The translations under genes were made by a program, and so were the position numbers. The notes beneath the pieces were generated by a model that was not told the origin of the DNA, searched no databases, and saw nothing but the letters and a program-made list of their open reading frames with translations. From contig MU400756.1 of NCBI GenBank assembly GCA_022578965.1, positions 1 to 55,454 on the forward strand: a stretch of 55,454 nt of DNA, read 5' to 3'. Shown piece after piece: positions 24,295-35,276 of this stretch. This DNA comes from Xylaria sp. FL1777. Lineage: Eukaryota; Ascomycota; Sordariomycetes; Xylariales; Xylariaceae. The stretch's first letter is position 1. Each line of letters starts with the position of its first letter.

Positions 24295-25878
24295 TCAATT
24301 CGCGAATATGCGCACGTTCAAATCAACACTCCCTGTTGCGATGACACACCTGATTTGAACATCAGAGGCAGTGGGGCCCGGTTTCGCGGTACCGTTGACA
24401 GCACCAGTACCGTTCGAGCCATCGGAAGTGCCGTTGGTGACGGGATCGCGCACGATCCCCGGTGCCCAGCGCAAGCAGGAGACGAAATGACCATGGACGT
24501 CGGCAAGCACCTTCACACATTTTCCTTCCTGAGTCAAATCCCAACATCGCAGTGTCTTGTCATCAGCTACGCTTAGGAGATATTTACCGCCGGGATGAAA
24601 GACTAAAGCCCGCACCCAATTATCGTGTCCATTCAACGTCTTGATACAGGTTCCTCTAGCATCCCAAATACGTATAGACTTATCTCGGGACCCTGTGGCC
24701 ATGAACTCGGCAGCACTCGACGCAGGCGGCGGTTTCTTGAGACCAGCAAGTGGTGCTAAGTGTGGGTATGTCAAGGGAGGAGCAAGCGTGCAACATTCGA
24801 TGGTGTGTTCATGGCCAACCAGCGTAAGCTTGCCTTCGGGGTTGGCGAGGGATATGTCCCAGAGCCGGGCTGTCTGGTCATTCCCGGCCGACAACAAATA
24901 GCGTCCGTCAAGCGATGGACATACATCTCTGACCCAGTCTGCGTGGCCACGGATAGTCTTGACGCAGTATCCAGTCGATACATCCCATATCCGCAATGTT
25001 TTATCTCTCGACGCAGAGACGAGCAGGTTGCCCGAACTTGGAGCCCCTGCAGCACCAGAGGGGATAAACCGAACGGCACTAACGCTATGATCATGCCCCG
25101 GCAGCGTCCGTATGTTCTTATACTCGTCAGATGGATCCCATAGCTTGATGGTCAGATCGCTCGAGCAAGAGGCAAGGAGGGTGCCGCCTCTAGGGCCCCC
25201 AAAATCGACGTCCAAGACGGCCTTGGTGTGCCCCTTAATAGTACGCTCTAACTCTCCCAGCTCCCAGTCCCAAATCTTGATGGTATAATCCTCGGAGCCA
25301 GAAGCCAGAGAAGAGAAGACTGGGTGAAAAGCAACGCAGGTGATGGGTTCTCGGTGGGATTGGAGGGTATGGCGGGCAGGCGATCTCGGAAGCCAGCTCG
25401 TGGGATCTTGGTTTCGACGGGAGAGGGAAGTCGGCGTCGCATTGTCCAGTTCGGATTGGAGTGCCGAGTTTTTCGATTCCAGGTCCATGATCTGCATGAA
25501 AACAAGACAAGAATAATCAGACCAACAAGAACCAAGACTACGGGGCGCATAACAGCAGCAGCTGGTATGGCAACATAGCTAGATTGTGGGTACCTTTTTC
25601 TGTAATCTTACAACACTCGTCCATTTCTTCTCGAGCAGACCTTCGTACTTCTTGGAGGTGGTATCGTCGAAGGTGTCGCCCAGGTCCAGCTCTTTGCGCA
25701 AAGCAGCCGCGGTATCAGGGAGGTTGTTGGAGGCCAGGTAGGCAATGATTGCCTTGTGCCTAGTGAGTGATGCCGATGGTTAGCAGGGATGATGGCCAAG
25801 TAGTGAGGAGGGGGGCCACAAGCCAGCCAGTATGTCATACAGCTCATCCGCTTGTCGCGGGGTTAGAATTTGTGTCAT
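24295..25878 (-). CDS. LIS1/PAC1/NudF dynein regulator
   Basis: Nuclear distribution protein that binds the dynein motor and, with NudE, controls nuclear migration and spindle positioning along microtubules. Three exons on the minus strand: 25841-25878, 25594-25759 and 24295-25491, giving 466 residues. Introns are 81 and 102 bases with GT...AG ends; intron 1 has a GCTAAC branch site. The chosen ATG at 25878 gives [18 protein letters not shown] LisH motif covers about residues 5-40 ([19 protein letters not shown]), a coiled coil about 50-85 ([11 protein letters not shown]...LESKNSAL), and seven WD40 repeats about 105-466, with ending [16 protein letters not shown]. The repeats carry typical GH and WD pairs ([29 protein letters not shown]). 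A Thr/Gly/Asn-rich insert lies before the last blade. Length and order match fungal PAC1. It is divergent from Stu2. It looks intact. Confidence 0.96.
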
Positions 25879-25880
25879 TT

Positions 25881-25922
25881 TCAACAGGATGCAGGAGCAC
25901 TGGCAAACATGCGCATGCGCAT
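25881..25922 (-). promoter_or_regulatory. Short uORF just before the LIS1 start
   Basis: Thirteen codons (MRMRMFASAPASC) begin at an ATG at 25920-25922 and stop at TGA 25881-25883, two bases before the LIS1 ATG. Three in-frame ATGs come from a GCATGC repeat at 25909-25926. If the mature leader includes this segment, it could reduce or regulate LIS1 translation. A spliced leader or a transcription start closer to the ATG would remove it. Confidence 0.4.
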
Positions 25923-28262
25923 GCGCTCACATTCGAATATATGATGATGATGAGGGTAAGCCTAGGGAATGAAAGCGGAATAGGCACAGACGACGGGACA
26001 TAGACCAAGTGTACATAAATAGCTGGCTTCTAAGCAGTCAGTACCCGAACCAGACTATTCGTTCGACTCTATGCGTATAGCCAGGGTTTATGGTGCCAAC
26101 AAAGAGCTGAGACAGGCGGTCCAAATGGCAAGAGGATGTTCGCAAGGCACCCAGATGACAAACGACAGGGCAGGAGGGCGGGGAGAAGGAGAGTGTTGCA
26201 AGCCAGTGGATAGTTGTGATTATGGTTGTTATTGTCGTCGTGGTCGGGGTTGGAGTCGAGGTTGTGATGGATTGTAATGGTGGTTTTGTCGTGGTCGTTG
26301 ATATGTTTGCTGCTGTTGGCAAAGCCGTGATGGTATAGGAAGATGTAGTTATATAGAATATTGCACGTATAAATGACAGGGTTGTTGATCGAGTGCAGCC
26401 TTACCCGCGGCCTGTTACGAAATCATCTATCCAGTCCCTACAGAAAAAGAAAAGAAAAGGGCCTGGGAGCTTCAGGCGATGTCTAAGTTCCAGACGGAAT
26501 GAAAATCCCTTCTAGCGATGCCTAGTCAGGAGATACATAAAGCCCAGGAAGAAAAAAGAAAATACTTTGGAGTCTGGTTTATGATTGACTGATAAAATAT
26601 ACTGATGGCAAGTTGGCAACATTGAATTTAGCATTGATGCTTATCTAAGGCACAGGCCGTAAAATGCTCTTCTCTATTTGGTGCCTGAGATACCTAGGTA
26701 CTTGATTCAAACCTTACGCAATTGGATTCCCCGTGCATGAAGACTGGTGGTATTGTGGGGCTATGGTGGTATCAGGTTGTTGGTTGCTCCTCCGACCAGA
26801 AACATCCCCCTCATCCCCTCATCAATAGGTAGTAGACATAGTAGACACCTACTGCGTACATCCTAGGTACCTGTGTAGGTATTCCTGTAACAGTGTTTAG
26901 ACAGGCCCAACCAGGACCAGAACTTCCATCCCACAATTTACAGGTGAGTTGGTACGCAGTAAGTGCAAATGCTTATTTAATGGCTTGCAGTAAAAAAAAA
27001 TAGTGTTCCTAATTAGGTCTAGATACGCAGGGGGCAGGGTGACAGGCCGGCAGGGTTCAATTGTTTTCCATACCTAACCCTTTTAATTTTAGTCGATTCT
27101 TTACTTGGTCTCTTTGATCCTTGGTAAACAACCACCAAGATGGAAACAAACGAACCTCATCATCAACACACTCTGCTATCCCGATCTGCCTGCCTACCTA
27201 TCAAGTCCCTGTTTTGACTGATTTGGTGTTGTCCATTAACACCGCGACAAATTTGTGGTCTTGGTTGTGCTGTATGTAAAGAATAATACATGTCTAATTT
27301 ACCTACATACATCCATATACCGGTATTTTACGCATTCCATACCAACATATCCCTGCCTACCTGCCTCCGTGGTTGTGGAAGCTCGTCGTCCGATTCCGTC
27401 AACCCGCCATCGTCCTCTTCCCACGTATACTGCAACCTCGGATTTACCATCACAGCCGATTGTCTGAACACAGAAACGCATGGCACTGACTCCCATCCGC
27501 GCAGAAACAGCCGTCTGACCGGTGCCTGAAACGATTCAACCTTTGGATTCCGTCTTTGACGAGGCTGTGTGTGCTGTACCGCCTTGTCTCGCCTATTCCT
27601 GTGTCTGTCCGTCCGTGTATGCGCACCTGGCCTGTGTATGTGTGTGTATAAGGTGCGTTGTTCGTTTACCCTGCACCCTGCACCCTCTGCACTCTCACCC
27701 TCTCACCCTCTGACCCTCTCCCCCTCTCCCTCCTACCTTCCCCTTCCCTCAGGCTTCGTATTTGCAATGCCAAGACGAGCTATAGCTATATCTACATCTA
27801 CGTGCCTGCGTGCCTCTGATGCAGATTTACATGCATACTACACTCCCCTCATTCTATACACATATATACCTGTTGTATCCGATTGCGACATATGATCCCT
27901 TGCGATAATCGGGCATGATAGTTACGCCTCCCAAGCGCTACAGCAGCTCAACAGCAAAGCGGCGGTGGGAGAGGAGGAAGAGCATGAGATAGAGGAAGGG
28001 GAACATGCCCTTCTTACCCAGGCTGATCAAACAAATAGCTTCCACTCTACCATTGAAACGCAAGAAAAAGAAGAACAACGACGTCACCGGTGGCGACGAA
28101 CCCCAAACTCATTACGCCCTTGCACCGCCAACACCGACACCGCCATCGCCCAGGCATCGTCACTATCACGATTACGCCGAATATTACAACAACCCCAGGT
28201 TCGAGCCCGGGTACGAACCCACATTCCTCGCTAGCCCGCACACCTCTCATCAGTCTGCCGCC
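25923..28262. promoter_or_regulatory. Divergent promoter region of LIS1 and STU2
   Basis: About 2.3 kb between two head-to-head genes, holding both promoters and leaders. Visible features are an ATGATGATG run near 25940, a low-complexity GT-rich stretch at about 26210-26310 (CA/CCA-rich on the LIS1 strand), a perfect palindrome TACCTAGGTA at 26691-26700, and a pyrimidine-rich tract at 27668-27751. Several open frames of 60-115 codons here are low-complexity and overlap each other; I do not call them genes. Confidence 0.6.
27668..27751 (+). promoter_or_regulatory. Pyrimidine-rich tract upstream of STU2
   Basis: An almost pure C/T tract (repeats of CACCCTCT and CCCTCTCC) ending TTCCCTCAG. Such CT-rich tracts are common just before transcription starts of fungal housekeeping genes. 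The terminal CAG could alternatively be the acceptor of a leader intron. It lies about 510 bases before the STU2 ATG. Confidence 0.5.
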
Positions 28263-31115
28263 ATGGCCGACGGTGAGCCAGACTACAGCTCTCTGCCACT
28301 CACGGAGCGATGGGTACACAAGGTGCGCACCCTCCCCCATTCATGATACGTTCGCTAGTCTATGGAATTTGGTATTGTATATGACGTACCGGCACTAACT
28401 TTCCCGCTTTTCCTCTCTTCTCAGATCTGGAAGGTCCGCAAACAAGCCTACGAAGATGCTGCCAAACAATTCGAGATCACCCCTGACGAGCATGATCCCG
28501 CCTTCCGCCCCTTCAACCAAGACCCTAGTCTATGGAAGGGCGCTGTCGCCGATTCCAATGTCGCCGCCCAGTCCGATGGCATCTCCGCATACTGCGCATT
28601 TCTCAAGTTCGGTGGCCGAGAAGGCTGCGTTCGCTCGCGTGGCCAAGTCATAACGCCCATCGTTGAGAAGGGCCTCATCTCCACTCGTCCCGCCACAAAA
28701 GCATCTTCTGTCGAAGCCCTCCTCCTATTAATCGAACTCGATGTCGCTGCTCCCGTTGTCGAAGATATCCTTCCCGCTATATCAGCGAAGCTACCCAAGG
28801 TTATCGCCGCAGCTCTCGCAGCCCTCACCATCATCTTCCATAATTATGGCTGCAAGGTCGCCGACCCCAAACCTGTCCTCAAGATCCTCCCAAAGGCCTT
28901 TGGCCATGCCGACAAGAACGTTCGAGCTGAGGCTACAAACCTGGCTGTCGAGTTTTACCGCTGGCTTCGCGACGCAATGAAGCCTATGTTCTGGGGTGAC
29001 CTGAAGCCCACCCAACAGACAGATCTTGAGGCCCAATTCGAGAAAATCAAGGCCGAGCCCGCGCCCAAGCAGGAGCGATTTCTGCGGTCTCAACAAGAGG
29101 CTATGGCGAGAGCCCCTCCCCCCGGTGCCGAAAACGACGACACATGCGAGGATGACAATGCCGAAGAGCCCGGCGAGATGGACGCATTTGATTTGGCCGA
29201 ACCCCAAGATGTGTTATCTAAGGTTCCGGCGAATTTCCATGACAATCTCGCTTCCTCCAAATGGAAAGATCGTAAGGAGGCACTCGAGGGGCTCTTCACC
29301 GCCCTCAATGTCCCAAGAATCAAAGACGCTGACTTCAATGAGATCAATCGGGGATTGGCCAAGAGTATGAAGGATGCTAATATTGCTGTTGTCACCCAGG
29401 CTGCTCAATGTATCGAGGTATTGGCCAAGGGCTTGCGGAAGAGCTATGGAAAATACAGATCCATCGTCATGGTCCCCATCATGGAGCGTCTGAAGGAGAA
29501 GAAGCAGTCGGTTGCCGACGCCCTAGGCGCTGCATTAGATCAAGTGTTTCTGGCGACGAGCTTTACCGAATGCCTGGAGGACATCTTAGCTTTCTTAAAC
29601 CATAAGAATCCTCAAGTCAAAGAGGGCGCCATGAAGTTTCTGGTTCGTTGTCTTCGGACGACACGGGATGTTCCTAGCAAGCAGGAAGTAGCCAGTATCG
29701 TTGAAGCCTCCAAGAAGTTGCTGTCTGAGTCGAGTGAGGGTCTCCGGTCCGGAGGTGCTGAAGTGCTCGGAACCATCATGAAGATCGTCGGCGAGCGTGC
29801 CATGAACCCCCATATGGAAGCCTTGGACGATATCCGGAAAACAAAGGTGAGGGAATTCTTTGAAAAGGCAGACGTCAAGGCGAAGGATAAGCCCAAACCT
29901 GCACCGGTCCCGGTAGCAAGAGCCCCGGCTGGAGGACCCAAGAAAATAGTTGGAGGAGGGCTCAAGAAGGGCCCGAGTACCGCGAAGAAAATAGTTCCTA
30001 TTGCAAGCGTACCACCACCAGCGGCAGAACCAGCACCATCAACAACACAGCCAACCTCCAGGCCCGTTGGGCCCACTAAATTGGGAATGCCCAAGTCAGG
30101 AGCTCCCACCGGTCTAAAAGCGCCACAACGACGTATTGCCGCAGCTGGTGTTGGGTCTCCGCGAAGAGCTGCAGTGCCGGTACCATCGGCACCGCCCGTA
30201 GAAGATGAAGAGCCCGGACCGGCCTCACCTTCACCCAAACCACGCATCGGGCTTGGCCGTGGTGGCCTAGCGGGTCGGTCATTGGCCAAGCCTACTGCCG
30301 CTCCTGCAGCTGCCCCCCCAACAACCTTGCTACCCCCGTCGAGCGGATTCACGACTATGGAAAGGGCCGAGCTCGAAGAGCTTCGGACAGCTAATGAGCA
30401 GCTCATGCGACAAGTTGATGAGTTGCGTCAAGATAAAAGCAAGCTTTCATCTGAGATACAGGAGTTAAAGAACCAGAATGCCAGGCTCATAGAAGACCAC
30501 ACTCGAGATCATCTGAGTATCAAAGCCAAGGAAACCCAACTTGTCCGTGCACGCAGCGACGCTGAAGCGGCTGAGCAGGTGAACGAAAGACTTCGGCGAG
30601 AACTAGAACGTCTCAAGCGTGCGCTTAGTAGGGCTGAGGGGCTAGGCGTTTCTGGCGGTATGGCTAGTCCGACGGTGACGAGCCCGACGCACGAAGACGT
30701 GGGCATCTATCGTGACAACTCGAACAGCGCCGCCGCTCGGTCGAACCGGATCAGCTTCACGAGCACGCTGTCGGAGGAGAAGGAAAACGGTGATGTGTCG
30801 CACAATTATCCTCGGAGCAAGCTCAGTCCGGAGGTAAGATATGCCAGTGGCTCGAGTGGGCGTGGTAGCCCTGCACGAGGATTTAGGAATGCCAACACGG
30901 ACGAGGCGACCCACGGGATTTCTGGAGGATCGGGCATGATGGCTCCTGCTAGCAATGGAGTGGAAAGTTGGAAAAGGGCAGCAGAGGTCACGAGTCAGCT
31001 CAAGGCTAGGATAGAGCAGATGAAGGTGAGACACGTTACATTCCTGGTCATTTAGTACGCTCTAGGCTCCGTGGCTAACCTATTCCAGGCCAAGCAAGGA
31101 TTCAACAGACAATAA
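28263..31115 (+). CDS. Stu2/Alp14/XMAP215 microtubule polymerase
   Basis: Binds tubulin through TOG domains and speeds microtubule growth at plus ends, spindle poles and kinetochores. Three exons: 28263-28322, 28425-31025 and 31089-31115, giving 895 residues. Introns are 102 and 63 bases with GT...AG ends. The ATG in GCCATGGCC starts MADGEPDYSSLPLTERWVHK; splicing joins it to IWKVRKQAYEDA, the first TOG helix. TOG1 covers about residues 1-245. An acidic linker (EDDNAEEPGEMDAFDLAEP) follows, then TOG2 at about 282-500 (NFHDNLASSKWKDRKEALEGL). A long basic Pro/Ala/Gly linker spans about 506-663, expected to contact the microtubule lattice. A coiled coil for dimerisation lies at about 664-763 (AELEELRTANEQLMRQVDEL). 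The tiny last exon gives the ending AKQGFNRQ. Two TOG domains plus coiled coil is the fungal layout. Intact. Confidence 0.95.
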
Positions 31116-32376
31116 CGTTTAATATGATAGTAAGAGGTGAGAAGATACTATCCTCGGTTCTCCTTGGGCATGTTGGCGTTGTTAGAAGGAAGCTGCGCTC
31201 GGAGGTAAGAACAAAACGGGACTGTCTGCTGCTATAGTGTGGATTGCGGAGTGCATTTTACGGCGTCATGGATCAATACCCCCGTTCATCATGTTCTCTG
31301 TTCACCTCTTGAAGGAAGTTATCGTCAATTACAGAATATTCATATCATGTCTATCTTTGCAGCAATGAATGTTCGATAGTAGAAGGTTCTAAGACTACCT
31401 ATTATGAAGTTGACTAATGTGCGCCTACGTTTATACTATAATAATATTAATAGCAATAGTGATGATAGGAGTGGTGTGAAGTATAGCTGGTAGGGCCAAA
31501 AACCTCTACTTCTACATAGGTAATGTAGAGGAATATTGACAAAGTTGTTGGGTTGGGTTACCGGTATAAAATAGGGTGTTGTCTGAGCTTTATTGGCAGC
31601 TCAATTAACATTATGCCTTAATTTTCGGTTGATGATGTAGTTAGACTGTCCTGTACTCAAGACAGAGGTACATATGGCGGTTATTTTGAAGGGAAAGGGT
31701 GCTGGGTTGCCCCCTTGTGTTGATTATGATTCATCTTGTCTGTCGGAAGCTCGTTGTAGTTTTATGACACAAGAGATATAAATATATGAATAACTAGATA
31801 TATAACAATGTTTATCTAGGTAGTCTCTAAAGCTTTGTTTGTCCCATTTAGGACCTGTATTTTTGGTAAGCGGTTCTCAGAGTTTAATATGTGCGTGTGA
31901 CCTATCTAGGTACGTGATGCCTTTTCAATATCAGACTATAGCCCTTTGTTATGGCTATGGCTAAATGACACATTTTCATATATGTTGCGATAAGTAATTG
32001 TTCTTGCGTAGAGTTGTTGGATACTAGATAGTACATAGTAAAAATTGATCCGTGTTAATTTCGTCTTGTATACTTATTTGTTAAGGGAAACTGAATATAG
32101 ATGAGATGGGTCATTAATTGCTGATTTGTGGCTCAGGTGACATAACCCATTTTACATAGGTACCTGAAAATTGGCAGATCTCCGTGCTATCTTGCTTAAC
32201 TAGCTAGACTATATCATAACAATGTCGAAGAAAAAAAATCAGTAGAAATGAAAGAATGCCGGTGCCTAGCTAATAAGGAATAGAGGTCAAGTATTAAACC
32301 ATGCATTCGAAAATTCCAAGGGTTTTCTTTAACTCCTGAGCAATCAGTTTCCAGTAGAGAGCTGCTCATTTCCCCA
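31116..32376. other. Intergenic between STU2 and solute-binding gene
   Basis: Two convergent gene ends meet here. Sequence is moderately AT-rich with several variants of the CCTAGGTA motif (about 31815, 31905 and 32155). I see no open frame of note and no RNA gene. Confidence 0.6.
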
Positions 32377-33522
32377 TTATATGTTGTCCTTTAGGGGGCT
32401 TAGGCCCTGGGGAGTGCCAATCTTATCTTCAAAGAAAAGCCTGAGCCTTTCAGCTCGCCCTCGATCAGCCATGAAGCCTTCGAAGCCATCTGGATTAGTG
32501 GAGGGGATATCCATAAGATCACGGTAGCCCGTGGGAGCAGGAATGTCTTTACGGACACTCCAGCCATCAATCGAAGTTTGGTACTCTTCGCTTAGCATGT
32601 AGCTATGGAGAAGTTTGGCCCCTTCCGGATGGGGTGCATTTTTCAATATGGCAGCTCTTTGCGCCCAAGTGACAAAGAGTCCCTTAGTTGGGAAAGCTAT
32701 GCCTAGGGTGCCTATGGGCGTTAAGCCCGCGCTGGCTGTGAAAGTAACCGATGCCGTGCCGTTGGTTTGGCTCAGGAGCGTCACTGGCGTACCTGTGCCA
32801 CGCACCCACCGAGGATTTTGAGCTAAGAGTCTCTCAAACCATTCGTATCCATACTGTTGCATACTGCGTTCTATTAGTAAATAATCTCTGCAGACGGGGC
32901 CTAAGAGTCCGTTGTTCACTGACACCAAATCAAATGCGTACAGAACAGCGTCGTCGTCGTTCGGGTACGTCAACACAAGCTTGTCCTTATACTCAGGCTT
33001 CAAGAAGTCTTCGAACTCTTTTGGTCCTTGAGATACCCTGTTGTTATTCCATAGGAAGCTCCATGCGAAGATCGACACTCCGTACCAAGCGCCGCGAAGA
33101 TCGCGGAAACTCGATCGCACATCGTAGAAGTTGAGTGGCATGTAATGCATAAGCGCTCCTTCATTATCCCACCGCGGGTAATCGTGTAAGGTTTGCAGTA
33201 TGACACTGTCGACATACACTTCACCTGTGGCGAGTTGACGATCAATGTTGCCATCGTGGTACTTGGAGACATCGACAGTGATGTTGAGGGTCATGTTAGG
33301 GAAGCGGGCTTCGAAGGCTTGCTTCAACCTGACTTGCTGATTTGTCTCGTCACCACCGTGCCACACTGTCACGATAGCACCCTCTTCAACAGCCGCTTCG
33401 TAAATCTCATCGATCGTTCGGTTTTCGAGCTGCGGTGCGCCATTGAAGCCAAGGGTTACATCAAATGCGGACGCAATCCCTGTGCCGAGGGTAATGTAGT
33501 ACAGAGTAGCAAGCATAATCAT
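32377..33522 (-). CDS. Secreted ABC-type solute-binding protein (bacterial type)
   Basis: Resembles iron(III)-type periplasmic substrate-binding proteins, a family found in many ascomycetes without a partner ABC permease. The ATG at 33522 is chosen because the open frame further upstream begins with TTG and an in-frame stop precedes it. It gives a signal peptide MIMLATLYYITLGTGIASAF, so the product is probably secreted or wall-bound. Visible blocks are IVTVWHGGDETNQQVRLKQAF (edited family pattern: substrate-binding lobe 1), a central WVRGTGTPVTLL, and a C-terminal HPEGAKLLHSYMLSEEYQ. The segment VNNGLLGPVCRDYLLIERSM interrupts the family pattern and looks like an in-frame intron at about 32854-32919 (GTGAAC donor, ACTAAT branch, CAACAG acceptor; donor at 32925 is an alternative). 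Spliced length is about 357-359 residues. The ligand is unknown. Confidence 0.8.
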   Translation of the reverse strand: MIMLATLYYITLGTGIASAFDVTLGFNGAPQLENRTIDEIYEAAVEEGAIVTVWHGGDETNQQVRLKQAFEARFPNMTLNITVDVSKYHDGNIDRQLATGEVYVDSVILQTLHDYPRWDNEGALMHYMPLNFYDVRSSFRDLRGAWYGVSIFAWSFLWNNNRVSQGPKEFEDFLKPEYKDKLVLTYPNDDDAVLYAFDLVSVNNGLLGPVCRDYLLIERSMQQYGYEWFERLLAQNPRWVRGTGTPVTLLSQTNGTASVTFTASAGLTPIGTLGIAFPTKGLFVTWAQRAAILKNAPHPEGAKLLHSYMLSEEYQTSIDGWSVRKDIPAPTGYRDLMDIPSTNPDGFEGFMADRGRAERLRLFFEDKIGTPQGLSPLKDNI

Positions 33523-34896
33523 TGTGACTATGGCTGTTCGCCGAATTCTCAAGGGAATTCAAATATTAGAAGTGACGCCTTCTAAAACCATCACCGAGCA
33601 CACTATATAGATAGTACGGGGGGTACTTGTCCAATCTTCATGGTCTCTTATGAATTTATATAGCTTTTAGCTGCTTCTTCTGTTGTAAGTAGGAAAGTCT
33701 GGGCTATGAGTGCCGCAAAGACGTCTATCGCATTGACATGCGTTGCTCAACAAATCCTGACTAACAATCAGGATCTCCAAGCCAAAGTATTACGAATCAT
33801 GCATGAGGTTACCTCAACAAAGCCTTGCTCTCTTTTGAGTGTTGTCTTAGCAGCGTAGGGTCCAAGCCTTGCTAACTACTTTAGACGATTAGAGCCTTTT
33901 CTTACCACTCGCAGATGGTACTATATCCCACATTGCCGCAAAATCACCTGATGGTGTATATTAATGCCTGGATTAACCGGTCGAAAAATGCTGGATATCG
34001 CCTAAACTCGATAAGTGCAAATCTGGCACCTGCTTCTACCATTCTAGCTTGTAGATAGGATTAGGATTAGGAGGTCAGTTGACGGGTCGACCGAGGCTCT
34101 GGGTTATCTGCGTGTACTGGGGTATGTAGCTCATTACAAAGATCTAGAGAACGGTGATACGATTATGGCATCTGTTGAAGCTGTTAGTCATCATCTACCC
34201 GAGCCCTAGAGCAAATGAGGCTTAGATAGGTGCCGGGTTAGATTAGAGATATTCTCCATACCCTTAGTCAGACTCTCGCTATCACTCGTTCGTACTGTTC
34301 CTATCCATCATTGGTATGACCAATCATTCGGTGATTCATCTCAGGAATTCAGGTCAATCATTCAATAATGACCCTCGCGCCATCTTACGACACGTCCAAA
34401 ACCCGACCCACCCTCACCTTACCAGGTTCTTTGCCACTAGCCTTAGATTTTCTCTCAGACTTACAACTGAGCTCGCATAGTCAGTGTCGTTCATCGGTCA
34501 CTACTTTGCAGACTCATCAGGGTAAAACTACTCGATGAACTCAATTTAAAACATTCAGATCTTATAGTAACTATGAATTTTAGACTTCTCGCTGTGCGAA
34601 GAGCTGGCCTATACACATACACTTCTGGTCGGGCTGGGAGGCTTGCATGGTTAGATAACAGTATATAATGAGCGCCACCAATGTCTAGCTTGATACTGAA
34701 GATAGCCTTTTAGCCATTATTTTGTTCTTTATTTCCTTGTTGCTTTGCTTAGGTAGTTCCTTAGAAAGATCTTCCTAAATAAGCTCTATTATTAAGTAAT
34801 TGCGATTACCGGTATTTCGATTAAGTGAACTAGAATAATAATGATTATTTTCCCTAAACATAGGTAGATTTGCGGCAAGGCTGGAAAAGTTGCCGC
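33523..34896. other. Intergenic, no confident gene
   Basis: About 1.4 kb of near-normal composition. One 50-codon ATG frame (33706-33858, plus) begins MSAAKTSIALTCVAQQIL and resembles nothing I know. The rest has frequent stops. It may hold a decayed gene, but no family is recognisable. Confidence 0.4.
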
Positions 34897-34975
34897 GAGT
34901 TACGGCTCCCAGCCGTATGGCTGCTATTGTATTGGCTATGGCTATTGTATTAGTATAGTCAATGGTCTGGTTATG
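34897..34975 (+). repeat. Dispersed repeat with 17-base hairpin, copy 1
   Basis: TACGGCTCCCAGCCGTA at 34901-34917 is a perfect 7-base stem with a 3-base loop. It is followed by GCTGCTATTGTATTGGCTATGGCTATTG. A related copy lies at 44871-44965. The copies differ mostly by transitions. This one directly precedes an AT-rich patch. Confidence 0.7.
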
Positions 34976-34984
34976 TAACAAAGC

Positions 34985-35215
34985 TAAAACTATTATATTT
35001 AATAAAGATTACTACTTAATTTTAGCTATAAAAGTAATAGCTAATACTTAAGCAATTATTAAAAAAGTGTTATATAAATAAATTTATTAATTATTAAATA
35101 AAGAAATTTATATAACTAATTAATATAAGTTAATTATTATATATAACTAGTTAAGTTTTATTTAATTTAATTTAATATAACTAATGTAAATAAATATACA
35201 TTTTAGCATCTTAAA
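34985..35215. other. AT-rich patch inside the gene island
   Basis: About 230 bases with the same composition and context as the large AT-rich flanks, sharply bounded on both sides. It ends about 60 bases from the stop codon of the dioxygenase gene. Probably a short mutated transposon fragment; the family is unrecognisable. Confidence 0.7.
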
Positions 35216-35276
35216 TATTTGATGAACTGTATTGAACCAATTCTTGACTCACTACCAACGCTTTTTTTCACGTAAC

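Noticed and set aside
26038..26322. Threonine-rich 94-codon frame upstream of LIS1
   Set aside because: Starts at TTG and is a translation of a low-complexity CCA/ACC stretch in the LIS1 leader region.
28362..28424. STU2 start at the ATG at 28362
   Set aside because: Those residues are intron sequence ending TTCTCAG. The true first exon, 28263-28322, supplies the conserved N-terminus LTERWVHK.
32377..33552. Solute-binding protein start at 33552
   Set aside because: The codon there is TTG, not ATG; an in-frame TGA lies just upstream and the first ATG is at 33522.
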